Shown piece by piece: positions 18,767 through 27,712 of a stretch of DNA of 64,000 nucleotides (positions are counted from its first letter, which is position 1; every line of letters begins with the position of its first letter). The stretch covers positions 111,355 to 175,354 of the forward strand of contig CANRIL010000001.1 of the NCBI GenBank assembly GCA_947630625.1, written 5' to 3'. The notes beneath the pieces were generated by a model, which was not told the origin of the DNA, searched no databases, and saw nothing but the letters and a program-made list of their open reading frames with translations. The position numbers were made by a program, and so were the translations under genes. Origin of the DNA: an uncultured Clostridia bacterium. Lineage in GTDB: Bacteria > Bacillota > Clostridia > Oscillospirales > CAG-272.

Positions 18767-19539
18767 TGCCTCAGCCGATAGACCCGACCTCGGTCGTCAA
18801 CCGCGCGCGGTTTCTGAATATTTGTTACGAGCATAACCGCAGAAAGGACGCGGGAGAAGGGATCGGAACGCTGAATGAAAAGCGGATACACCTTGTTTTG
18901 AAGGACTATTTCGACCCCGACCGAACGCATCATGAGATACCTTATATGGGGTATATCGCGGATATAAAGAATGACGACGGAATTATCGAAATACAGACAG
19001 GCGCGCTCAACCCGCTCTTTGCGAAGCTGGGCGCGTTTCTTCCAGGTTCGAAGGTGACGCTCGTTCACCCGCTTATATCAAAAAAGACAGTCTCGTGGAT
19101 CGACCCTGAGACGGGAAAGATTTCTCCGAAAAGAACATCCCCGCGCCGTGAAACGCCTCTTGACGGGCTTATTGAGCTGTATAATATCAGAAGCTACGTC
19201 GGGGACGCCAATCTTCGCGTCCGTTTTCCCTTGATCGAGGCGGATGAATACAGGATGAAGGACGGCTGGAGCCGCGACAAAAAGCGCGGTTCTCACAGAT
19301 ACGATCGCATTCCGATCCAGCTTTTCGATATTATATCCCTCGATTCGCCGCTTGATTATAAGCTGAAATATCTTCCCGAAACGCTGTTTGAAACTGAATT
19401 TACAACGGCTGATTTCGCGCGCGAGGCGCGCACGAGCAGGAAGGCGGCGTATTACGCGCTTACGGTGCTGAGTGAGGCAAATGTAGTCTCAAAGGTCGGC
19501 AAAAAGGGAAGCAGTTACTTATACAAATGCCTTTTATAG
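18766..19539 (+). CDS. hypothetical protein, possible PD-(D/E)XK-like nuclease fold plus C-terminal winged helix
   Basis: MGYIADIKNDDGIIEIQTG resembles a D...ExQ/K core; C-terminal HTH-like FTTADFAREARTSRKAAYYALTVLSEANVVSKVGKKGSSYLY; start overlaps blaI stop (taatg). Confidence 0.55.
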   Translation: MPQPIDPTSVVNRARFLNICYEHNRRKDAGEGIGTLNEKRIHLVLKDYFDPDRTHHEIPYMGYIADIKNDDGIIEIQTGALNPLFAKLGAFLPGSKVTLVHPLISKKTVSWIDPETGKISPKRTSPRRETPLDGLIELYNIRSYVGDANLRVRFPLIEADEYRMKDGWSRDKKRGSHRYDRIPIQLFDIISLDSPLDYKLKYLPETLFETEFTTADFAREARTSRKAAYYALTVLSEANVVSKVGKKGSSYLYKCLL

Positions 19540-19552
19540 TCTTGCCTAAAAT

Positions 19553-19587
19553 ACTGTCCGGCGATTTTCGCTCAGGACAGTGTTTTT
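19553..19587 (+). terminator. Rho-independent terminator between convergent genes
   Basis: ACTGTCC-ggcgattttcgctca-GGACAGTgttttt. Confidence 0.7.
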
Positions 19588-20726
19588 CTTTTTGTGATAC
19601 GATCCGCTGCGTCGCAGAATCTTTCTGCCTCGCTCATCGTATTGAAAGCGCCGAATGATGCGCGGACGGCGCCGGACGGAAATGTTCCGAGCGTCCTGTG
19701 CGCGAGCGGCGCACAGTGCAGTCCGGCTCTGAGGCAAATGCCGAATTCGTCAAATGTCGAAGCAATTTCGGAAGATGTCTTACCGTTTATATTGAAGAGA
19801 AGCGTCGAGCCGGGCGTGTCGTTATAGACGTTTATGTCATCATTTTCGCAAAAGCGGTTTATTATATATTCACATATCCGAGTTTCATGCGCACGTATAT
19901 TGTCGATCCCTTTCTCACGGACAAATCTGATCCCGTAAGCGAGCGAGGCTATCGCCGGTGAGGGAAGCGTTCCTGCCTCGAACCTGTCGGGGAGGTGTTC
20001 CGGCATGACGAGCGGGATAGATTCGCTGCCGCTTCCGCCCTCGATCGTTGTTTTAAGCTCCTCCGCCGCGACATCGCCGAATATGATCGCGCCGCACCCC
20101 TGACAGCCGTAAAGCCCCTTATGACCGGGCACGCAAACAGCGTCTATTTTGCAGCGGCTCATGTTTAGAGGAATGCTCCCGGCTGACTGCGCGCAGTCAG
20201 CGATCATATATATGCCGTGTTCGCGGCAATATTCGCTTATTTCTTCTATCGGGAGGATTCTCGGAATTATATTTGACTGATGCGTACAGATGAGCAGCCG
20301 TGTGTTTTTCCCGCGCTTGCGCTCGATGTCGTTGAGAATGTCTTCCGTTGTGCCGGAGCTGCGGAATATATCATACGTCGCGCCGAGCCTCATTGCCGCC
20401 TGATGCACGGGACGCAGAACGCTGTTGTGCTCCATATCGCTTATCAATATGTGGTCGCCGTGATGCGTCATCGCCTTTATTGCAAAATTGAGCGCGTACG
20501 TTGTGTTCATCGTAAACGCAATGGACTCCGGGGAAGCGGAAAACAGCTCCGCCAGTTCCTCGCGTGTGCGGTATACGGCCTCGGCTGCCGCTAAAGCGAG
20601 CGAATGCGAGCCTCTGCTCGCGTTTCCGCAGCTGTTTCTCTGATAATTGTCCGCCGCCCTGTAAACCGCGTCGGGTTTGGGGAACGTAGTCGCGGCGTTA
20701 TCAAAATATATGAGTCTTTTTTTCAT
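19572..20726 (-). CDS. cysteine desulfurase-family aminotransferase class V
   Basis: YFDNAATTFPKPDAVYRA; VPGHKGLYGCQGCGAI PLP-lysine region; LRAGLHCAPLAH active-site Cys. Confidence 0.92.
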   Translation of the reverse strand: MKKRLIYFDNAATTFPKPDAVYRAADNYQRNSCGNASRGSHSLALAAAEAVYRTREELAELFSASPESIAFTMNTTYALNFAIKAMTHHGDHILISDMEHNSVLRPVHQAAMRLGATYDIFRSSGTTEDILNDIERKRGKNTRLLICTHQSNIIPRILPIEEISEYCREHGIYMIADCAQSAGSIPLNMSRCKIDAVCVPGHKGLYGCQGCGAIIFGDVAAEELKTTIEGGSGSESIPLVMPEHLPDRFEAGTLPSPAIASLAYGIRFVREKGIDNIRAHETRICEYIINRFCENDDINVYNDTPGSTLLFNINGKTSSEIASTFDEFGICLRAGLHCAPLAHRTLGTFPSGAVRASFGAFNTMSEAERFCDAADRITKRKTLS

Positions 20727-20941
20727 AGCGATATTATGTCTCCGTATCTGATCCTCGCTCTTTTCAGCGCTCTTTCAGCCGCGTCGGCATAGAGCGGCGC
20801 GATCTCGATGCCGTATGCGCATCCGCGCCGTGTCAGATTTGATTCGATTTCAACGATCTTATGCGGTATATTTGATTTTGTCAGTACGCCGCTGCCGCGC
20901 TGCGCCGTTGTCATCGATATGAACGGCAAAATACATCTCAT
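20723..20941 (-). CDS. DUF3343-like (putative Se/S carrier) protein
   Basis: 72-aa MRCILPFISMTTAQRGSGVLTKSNIPHKIVEIESNLTRRGCAYGIEI; overlaps the cysteine desulfurase start. Confidence 0.75.
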   Translation of the reverse strand: MRCILPFISMTTAQRGSGVLTKSNIPHKIVEIESNLTRRGCAYGIEIAPLYADAAERALKRARIRYGDIISL

Positions 20942-21020
20942 TTCATAAACATCCTTTGATTGTGCCGACGTTTCACGTTAGTACCATTATATGCCGACCA
21001 CCACCCGGCCGCAACAAAAT

Positions 21021-21048
21021 CGCCCCGGCGCTGAAAAGCGTCGGGGCG
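21021..21048 (-). terminator. putative terminator hairpin for the glycoside hydrolase-like gene
   Basis: CGCCCCGGCGCTgaaaAGCGTCGGGGCG; T-rich on the minus strand. Confidence 0.5.
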
Positions 21049-21064
21049 GAGCATAAAGCTGCTT

Positions 21065-24000
21065 TTATTTCTTTACATCGTAAAACGTGACGACAGGGCT
21101 GCACATGACGCCCATGTCGCGGTATTTGTATTCATAGCACCAGCCTTCGCCCGTTGTGCGCCATTTGTCGGGGCCGTACCAGTCGTTGCCGTAGTCGGTC
21201 GCGTGCAGCGCGCCGAAGCTGTTGTGGCGCGTGCCGAGCAGCGTTACGCGGAGCGTGTGCTCGCCTTCGGGAAGCTCGCCGAAATCGGCGGTATACGGCT
21301 CATACGCGATGATGCGCTCGTCTCCCTCGTCAATTTTCACGGTGACGGCCGCGCCGCGGTATGCGTTTACGCGGACGACGCAGTTCCCGCCGGGCGAGGT
21401 GAACGGGAGCTCGTATGTAATGTTGCCTGAGTAGAACGGCAGCCCCTGGCTTGTGACGGCGCCGAATCCGAGCGCGTCTTCTTTGGCGATTATGGTTTTT
21501 CTGCATCCGCGCACCTTCACGCCGAAATCGCCGAGAACGTAACACCATTCAGTCGCCGTTCTGTCGCCGAGCGGCAGCGTCACATCTATGACGTTTTCGC
21601 CTTTGCGGATCGGCGGCAGGGAAACCGTTTTTATCGATTTGTCGGTGAAATAGCCGCGGGGCGTCACATCTACATCGGCTCCGTTGAATTTTATGACCGA
21701 AAACTCAGGATGTTCGATCGCAAACAGCGCGCCTTCATATTCTATCTCCGAATCAAACGTGAATCGCAGGTTGATTTTATGTTCAGGCGGCTTTTTAACG
21801 ATAGTCCACGGCTGCGCCGGCCTTGGATTGCGGCGACCCATGCCGAGGGCGAGGCGGCAGATGTTGTCGGCACGCAAAATCTCTTCTTCAACAGGGGAAA
21901 GCTCGCCTTCATCGACTGAATACCTCGCCGTGTCAAGCAGCAGGACGTTCGGCTCGGAAAGCGTATATGCGGCGGGTAGGCGGAAATCCGTCTGCGCCGT
22001 GACCTCATAGCGAGGACGGTCATTTGTGTCGACGGTGTTGATGTCGAGGCAGCGGTCGAGCCGCAGAAGCAGGGAATCCTGCGCGTAGATTATGCAGTTT
22101 ATGTACGTTTTTCCGCCGGATATGTGAAAATCGATGCTTTTTATCTCTCCGTTTACGGTGTCGTAAAGCACGGGGGAATATTCGTCCTCAAGCTTGATCG
22201 TTATGCGGCGCGGATGGGAAACGTCCGGGCAGACCGGCATTGAAATATGTGCGATGAAAAGCCAGTCGCAATCATTATCGCGGCGCATCTGATATATAAG
22301 GTCATTTGTTTCATTTCCGTTCGCCTCGGAAATGCTCAGCATCCGCACATCCGTAAGTGCGGAGAGAACAGCGGCGCGCGAGAACTGCACGCGGCGGCAG
22401 CGCAGGGAAAGCCGCTCAGGTTCGTCCGAACGCTTTGCGTCGACATATTTGGGCGGGTCACCCGCAAATATGATCTCGCCGCCCTTGTCGGCAAAATCAG
22501 AAAGTATTGAGAGCGTCGTGCCGCGTATCGTTTCGGGAGCCGGAACGACGACGACATCATACGTCATCTCGCCGACCCTGAGCCCCGCTTCCGTTTCTAT
22601 GAACTGATCCGGCAGTGTGGACTCGCATATGAAATCAAAGTCGATGCTGCCGGTTAGCAGCCAGCGCGTGATATTTGCGAAATTTTCTTCAAGCTGAGAT
22701 TTATAGCGCGAACAGAGATCGTTCGGCCCGAAGCGCAGCCAATAGCTCTCGACGGGGTGAATTACGCCGACGCGAACGACAGGTTTGCCGCGTGTCATCG
22801 CGGTGTTGACGCGGGCGAAATGGTCTTCAACGTATTTGTATTTATCGTACCACGGCGATTGATAATTGATCGAGGCGGGGTAATCGCGCTTTGCGTCGCC
22901 CTCCATTGATACCCACGACAGATGGTGAACGCGCACGGTCACACCGAGCGCCGCCTGCCAGTCGCCCTGGAACTTGTGCCCTCTGAAATCGAAGTCCCAG
23001 TTCGTAACGCCGTAAAGCTCGCTCGTCATTCCTTCGCGGCCGTACTGATGAACGGCGGACTGCGCCTGCTTCGCCGTCGTCAGTTCAACTCTGTTGCAAA
23101 GCATATCTATGCCGGGCAGCTGCATGTTGCGGTATGAACGCATGGCGTCACCGACGGCGTGTGTCTGCGATTCGAGCGTAGGCTCTTCCATCAGGTGCCC
23201 GGTGAAAAGGATGCCGTTTTTTTCGCACCATTTGCCGCACCTGTCGTTATATCCGCGCGTGAACATCTCGGCGGCGCAGTCGTGGAAGTGATATCGCGCC
23301 TGCGACACCTCGCCGTTCGGGAGTTCGAGAATTAGGCAGGGAAGTTCATTTACAATGTCGTATCCGTAACGGTCAAGGAAAAATTCAGGTAAACGCGGCG
23401 TCCACGGGAAAACCGCGCGTGAACGCGCGTCCGGCTGACTGCGCGAAAGCGTCCTCTTTGAGGCGAACTGCGGCTCATCCGTGAAGATCGCGGGGATAAG
23501 ACCGCCGAAGTCACTGCCGAATCTTTCACGGTATACATCGTATGTGAGCCTGATAAACGAGTCCGCCGCGTCGGGATCAAGCGTATCAATATATGCGGAA
23601 TTGTTGTACCATTCGGAAAAGCCCTGGCAATATGAATTGAAATACCATCTGACAGCGCCCGCCGTCAAATCGTCCGTCGGTTCGACGCGCGTATATTTTT
23701 CCATCTCGCCGCGTTCGTTCGCTATAACATCAAATACGGCGACGATATACGGCGCGCCCTTGCTGACGGCTTCGTCAAAATCGAGCGCGCCGTCCGGAGC
23801 GTGGAGCTCGGCGGTCAGCGTGCGCTGGCGCAGCTCCGGATGATCTTTTGTGACTTTGCCGCCGCATGAACCGGACGGCCATCTGTCCTCATCGTAAAGC
23901 CACGCCTTCATGCCGAGTTCCCTTGCGCGTTCGACACAGGCGCCGACCAGGTTTAGGAAATCGTCGGACAAATACGGCGTTGCCATTCCCGTGCGCGAGT

Positions 24001-24172
24001 GCATGTGGAACCCGCCGAATCCCATCTTAAAAAGGCAGTCTATCTGCCGCAAAAGCTCGTCCCGCTCGAGCTCGCAGTTCCAGCTCCAGAAAGGCGCGCC
24101 CCTGTATTCAGAGGTCGGATCCCTGAAAAGCTCATCGTCAAGGCGATATTCCGTATTTTTTTTGTAAAGCAT
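21065..24172 (-). CDS. GH106/rhamnosidase-like glycosyl hydrolase with C-terminal sugar-binding (GH2-like) domains
   Basis: EYRGAPFWSWNCELERDELLRQIDCLFKMGFGGFHMHSRTGMATPYLS...AWLYDEDRWPSG; start chosen at MLYKKNTEY. Confidence 0.75.
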   Translation of the reverse strand: MLYKKNTEYRLDDELFRDPTSEYRGAPFWSWNCELERDELLRQIDCLFKMGFGGFHMHSRTGMATPYLSDDFLNLVGACVERARELGMKAWLYDEDRWPSGSCGGKVTKDHPELRQRTLTAELHAPDGALDFDEAVSKGAPYIVAVFDVIANERGEMEKYTRVEPTDDLTAGAVRWYFNSYCQGFSEWYNNSAYIDTLDPDAADSFIRLTYDVYRERFGSDFGGLIPAIFTDEPQFASKRTLSRSQPDARSRAVFPWTPRLPEFFLDRYGYDIVNELPCLILELPNGEVSQARYHFHDCAAEMFTRGYNDRCGKWCEKNGILFTGHLMEEPTLESQTHAVGDAMRSYRNMQLPGIDMLCNRVELTTAKQAQSAVHQYGREGMTSELYGVTNWDFDFRGHKFQGDWQAALGVTVRVHHLSWVSMEGDAKRDYPASINYQSPWYDKYKYVEDHFARVNTAMTRGKPVVRVGVIHPVESYWLRFGPNDLCSRYKSQLEENFANITRWLLTGSIDFDFICESTLPDQFIETEAGLRVGEMTYDVVVVPAPETIRGTTLSILSDFADKGGEIIFAGDPPKYVDAKRSDEPERLSLRCRRVQFSRAAVLSALTDVRMLSISEANGNETNDLIYQMRRDNDCDWLFIAHISMPVCPDVSHPRRITIKLEDEYSPVLYDTVNGEIKSIDFHISGGKTYINCIIYAQDSLLLRLDRCLDINTVDTNDRPRYEVTAQTDFRLPAAYTLSEPNVLLLDTARYSVDEGELSPVEEEILRADNICRLALGMGRRNPRPAQPWTIVKKPPEHKINLRFTFDSEIEYEGALFAIEHPEFSVIKFNGADVDVTPRGYFTDKSIKTVSLPPIRKGENVIDVTLPLGDRTATEWCYVLGDFGVKVRGCRKTIIAKEDALGFGAVTSQGLPFYSGNITYELPFTSPGGNCVVRVNAYRGAAVTVKIDEGDERIIAYEPYTADFGELPEGEHTLRVTLLGTRHNSFGALHATDYGNDWYGPDKWRTTGEGWCYEYKYRDMGVMCSPVVTFYDVKK

Positions 24173-24318
24173 ATTACACCTCGAAAAAGCGTCTGATTTT
24201 TTTGATTTTGCGATAAAGACCGATATGTTTTGTCCATTTCGGATTATATCAGATGAATGATAATAAGTAAAGAAAAACTTGTAATAAACACACTTGAAAT
24301 TTTTCTGACAATTTCGTA

Positions 24319-24350
24319 TTGACAAGCGGGAAATAATGTGGTATTATAAT
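24319..24350 (+). promoter_or_regulatory. promoter of the tRNA Gly-Arg-His cluster
   Basis: TTGACA 24319-24324 with TATTAT/TATAAT at 24342-24350. Confidence 0.65.
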
Positions 24351-24375
24351 TGAGCGTTCAGAAAGCGCGGTACTT

Positions 24376-24447
24376 GCGGGTGTAGTACAATGGTTAGTAC
24401 GCCAGCCTTCCAAGCTGGATACGTGGGTTCGATTCCCATCACCCGCT
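24376..24447 (+). tRNA. tRNA-Gly (TCC)
   Basis: gcgggtg...cacccgc acceptor, cttccaa anticodon loop, gggttcgattccc T-arm. Confidence 0.95.
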
Positions 24448-24456
24448 TTTACAAAT

Positions 24457-24530
24457 GTACCTGTAGCTCAGCCGGATAGAGCAACTGCCTTCTAAGCAGT
24501 AGGTCGCGGGTTCGAGTCCCTCCAGGTACG
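24457..24530 (+). tRNA. tRNA-Arg (TCT)
   Basis: gtacctg...caggtac acceptor, cttctaa anticodon loop. Confidence 0.95.
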
Positions 24531-24537
24531 GTAATAC

Positions 24538-24612
24538 GGTGGGTGTAGCTCAGTTGGTTAGAGCGTCAGGTTGTGGCCCTGAAGGCCGTGGGTTCGAGTC
24601 CCATCATTCACC
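24538..24612 (+). tRNA. tRNA-His (GTG)
   Basis: ttgtggc anticodon loop; encoded G-1 pairing with C73. Confidence 0.95.
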
Positions 24613-24617
24613 TTTTG

Positions 24618-24653
24618 ACCGTGTCGCCATTTAATAGGCGGTACGGTTTTTTT
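24618..24653 (+). terminator. terminator of tRNA cluster
   Basis: ACCGTgtCGCC-atttaata-GGCGgtACGGT followed by ttttttt. Confidence 0.7.
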
Positions 24654-24663
24654 GCCGTCACTA

Positions 24664-25440
24664 TTAAAAGGCGTGATTCTGCCTGAAAACTTCAAAGGCG
24701 ATGATGGCGGCGGATGATTGTGCCGACAGCGCCGCTTTGAAATCACGGCCGTAGTCGATCCTGACCGTTTCGTCGACCTTCGCCATGAGATTTTTTGAAA
24801 TTCCGCGCATCTCGCCGCCGACTATTATGAATATCGGAGCTTTCAGCGACACGCCGTACATCGAGACGGCGTTTTCCTTTGCCGCCGCAATTATCTTGTA
24901 TCCGCGGGCTCTGAAAATATCTATTGCCGCCGATGGGTCGGCTGAAAACATCGGCGCAAGCTCGGACGCGCCGGCGGACGAACGGCAGACGACGCCTGCA
25001 GCCGACATCCAGTTTCGCGGGGGAAGTACGATCCCGTTCGCGCCCGCGGCGTAAATAGAGCGCACGGCGGAGCCGAAATTATACGGGTCCTCGATCCCGT
25101 CAAGCATCATATAAAAGCCGTTGTCAACAATGTCGTCGTCGGTCAGCTCCGGCAGAGTGCGTTCACCGCACAGCGCCACAAATCCGCCGTGGCTCGTCCC
25201 GAGCGTCAGTTCAGCTATTCGGTCGGGATCGGCTTCAGTAAGCGTAAATCCGTGTTTGTCCTTTATTTTTTGCAGCCATGAAAGCTCGCGCGCGTATTTG
25301 TCCTTTCGAGATGCGTCATACAGTATCTCGTTTATGCGCCGCTCCGATATGCCTTCATCGCGGGATTTAATGATTGCTCGTATTGAGGTAAGTCCCTCAA
25401 ATACGTTTGAGGGGAGATATTTTTCGGCTTCGTTTTTCAT
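24664..25440 (-). CDS. TrmH/SpoU-family RNA 2'-O-methyltransferase
   Basis: DGIEDPYNFGSAVRSIYAAGANGIVLP; FIIVGGEMRGISKNL; DYGRDFKAALSAQSSAAIIAFEVFRQ. Confidence 0.9.
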   Translation of the reverse strand: MKNEAEKYLPSNVFEGLTSIRAIIKSRDEGISERRINEILYDASRKDKYARELSWLQKIKDKHGFTLTEADPDRIAELTLGTSHGGFVALCGERTLPELTDDDIVDNGFYMMLDGIEDPYNFGSAVRSIYAAGANGIVLPPRNWMSAAGVVCRSSAGASELAPMFSADPSAAIDIFRARGYKIIAAAKENAVSMYGVSLKAPIFIIVGGEMRGISKNLMAKVDETVRIDYGRDFKAALSAQSSAAIIAFEVFRQNHAF

Positions 25441-25542
25441 TTTTTATAAACCACATCTTTCATGAGTTTCATAATACCGCTCATTTCCTCATAGGATTTA
25501 CTAAACAATCCGCAAGCAAGGAAGAGAGGAAAAGCGGCAGCA

Positions 25543-25848
25543 GTGAAAGCAGTAAGGTCGAGGATAAACCTCGGAGGCAAAGACAGGGAAGAGTTGATAG
25601 GGGAATACATAATCGAGCACGGTGCAACGGTCAGGGGCGCCGCCGCTTATTTCGGCATATCAAAGTCGACCGTACATAAAGATGTCTCGCTGCGTCTGCA
25701 GGAAACAGATTATGAGCTGTACCGCCGCGTCAAAGCCGTCCTTGACAGAAACAAGGCGGAGCGCCACATCAGAGGCGGCGAGGCGACAAAGCGCAAATAC
25801 ATGATAAAGCGCAGTCTCAGCGCAAAACCTGATTGTGCCGGATCGTAA
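25543..25848 (+). CDS. spoIIID: sporulation transcriptional regulator SpoIIID
   Basis: EYIIEHGATVRGAAAYFGISKSTVHKDVSLRLQ...NKAERHIRGGEATKRKY characteristic of SpoIIID. Confidence 0.93.
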   Translation: MKAVRSRINLGGKDREELIGEYIIEHGATVRGAAAYFGISKSTVHKDVSLRLQETDYELYRRVKAVLDRNKAERHIRGGEATKRKYMIKRSLSAKPDCAGS

Positions 25849-26566
25849 AATAACCGAATGTCGCAGGCTTAATTGTGCGATTTATCAGTTTTGTATAATA
25901 GTCGGGATTCCCGTATGGACCGACGCCGAATTTCATGCCTGTGCCGAAAACTACTGTTTTGCCTTGCGTCAAAAGCTCGCTTGCAAGCGTGCGCACCGAC
26001 GGCAGGTGTAGATTGCAGTAATTTATCTCGTAGACGGCACGCGGTATCTTATATAGCGATTGAGCGGCGCGATCGGGTATCCACAGCACCGCTTTTTCGG
26101 TTTCGGTGATTACAGGAATAAATTTTAGGTCATAAATTATGCTGTGCAGTTCGGAGATGATCATGTCTGCGTCTTTCGTGGGCGGGACGGTGATGAAAAT
26201 GTACTTTTCGCCGTTGCTGACCGTCACAAGCCTTGAAAGTCCTCGCATTTTGGAGACGCCGGGAAAAAGCGGAACAACGGAAACAGCGCGTATCCGCGGT
26301 TTACATTTTATATTTTCGCGGAAAGTTCTTTCGAAAGTTCGCCGTGTGTCAAGATGTATCGGAACGGACAAGGACGGATCAAAAAAGAATGCGAAATAAA
26401 TGAGCTTGACTGAGTTGCGTTCGTATGCGTCGATTATGCTGCGAAGCCTCAGGCGGTCATTTTCTTTATCGGGGTGAAGATATGTCCGCGCGAAATAATC
26501 ATTCAGCGAAAATAAAGCCATGAACAGCTGCCTCTCGAAAAGACGATTTTGACTGTACCAAAACAT
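25817..26566 (-). CDS. conserved hypothetical protein, weakly reminiscent of CpsB/CapC-type phosphatases
   Basis: 249-aa ORF; FGTGMKFGVGPYGNPDYYTKLINRTIKP near C-terminus; family assignment weak. Confidence 0.55.
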   Translation of the reverse strand: MFWYSQNRLFERQLFMALFSLNDYFARTYLHPDKENDRLRLRSIIDAYERNSVKLIYFAFFFDPSLSVPIHLDTRRTFERTFRENIKCKPRIRAVSVVPLFPGVSKMRGLSRLVTVSNGEKYIFITVPPTKDADMIISELHSIIYDLKFIPVITETEKAVLWIPDRAAQSLYKIPRAVYEINYCNLHLPSVRTLASELLTQGKTVVFGTGMKFGVGPYGNPDYYTKLINRTIKPATFGYFTIRHNQVLR

Positions 26567-26791
26567 TTAACTTATTATAACACAAATTTGGCCATAACGA
26601 TATTGCAAATTCAAATAAAGTGGGATATAATTTGAATGTGATAAATCAACAAACTCGCGGCCGTTTTATCGGTGCTGTTTCGCATGCGGAATACGGGGGA
26701 AGACCTCGCGTTATTGGATTTGCGGAATCAGCAATTATACAAAATGCAAATTTTGTATAATTCAGAGAAGTGATTTTAGGTGGGGGATCGT

Positions 26792-27610
26792 ATGCTGCTT
26801 GCTATTGATATCGGCAACACGAGCGTCGCGTTCGGGCTTTTTGATATGCAGGCCGACGCCAATATGGATGCGCCGCTGGAGCCGGTCGTTCTTTCGCGCG
26901 TCGCTGTTCGGAAAAACGCGAGCGCCGATGAATACGCTGTCATGATGCGTGAGATCCTTCGGCTTCGTCTCGGCGTGAATGAACCTGAGATCGACTCAGC
27001 CGCGATCTCCTCAGTCGTCCCAAGCACGTCGCTCGCCGTATCCGAGGCTGCCGTGATCTTATCAGGCAAAAAACCGTACATGATCGGTCCCGGCGTTCGC
27101 ACGGGCTTCCGTATCGGTATTTATGATCCTGCGTGCCTCGGAGCCGACATCGTATCAAACGCGGCAGCATCACTTGATCTGTGTCAGCCTCCGCTCGTCA
27201 TATTTGACGCCGGTACGGCAAACACTATCACTGTCATCGACAGTGACCGCACATTGACCGGAACGGTCATTTCGCCCGGTCTGCGTATCTCGGCGGCAGC
27301 CTTATCTGAGCACGCTGAGCTGCTCGATTCTGTGCCGCTCGGCGGCGGCAAGCTGCCTATGATCGGCCGTGACACCGAGGAATCTGTCAGAGCCGGGCTC
27401 ATATATGGAAATTCCATGATGCTCGACGGCTTTGTCCGCAGTATTCGCGAGAGTCTTTCATCGAAGGACAAGCCTCAAACGCTCAGTCTTATCGCGACCG
27501 GTGAATTCGCGCCGGTCATAATCGAGCATTGTAGAAATAAATTTACATTTGATGAGGCGCTTACACTCAAGGGTGTCGCATCACTTTACAGACGAAATCG
27601 CCTCTCATAA
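26792..27610 (+). CDS. coaX: type III pantothenate kinase
   Basis: MLLAIDIGNTSVAFGLF; FDAGTANTITVID; RBS aggtggggg before ATG 26792. Confidence 0.93.
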   Translation: MLLAIDIGNTSVAFGLFDMQADANMDAPLEPVVLSRVAVRKNASADEYAVMMREILRLRLGVNEPEIDSAAISSVVPSTSLAVSEAAVILSGKKPYMIGPGVRTGFRIGIYDPACLGADIVSNAAASLDLCQPPLVIFDAGTANTITVIDSDRTLTGTVISPGLRISAAALSEHAELLDSVPLGGGKLPMIGRDTEESVRAGLIYGNSMMLDGFVRSIRESLSSKDKPQTLSLIATGEFAPVIIEHCRNKFTFDEALTLKGVASLYRRNRLS

Positions 27611-27660
27611 AGATTTTGTATAATTCCGGCTACGGCCGTAATTATAAATTAAACTGCGCC

Positions 27661-27712
27661 ACACCGCTGTATTCGCGGGCGGCAGCACGGGTTTGAGTCC
27701 CGGAGGTGTAAA
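27661..27712 (+). promoter_or_regulatory. candidate structured leader (possible riboswitch) sequestering the RBS of the ECF S-component gene
   Basis: ACACC/GGTGT outer stem covering ggaggtg RBS; GCTG/CAGC stem; CGGG-TTTGAGT-CCCG hairpin with T-loop-like 7-nt loop. Confidence 0.45.
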
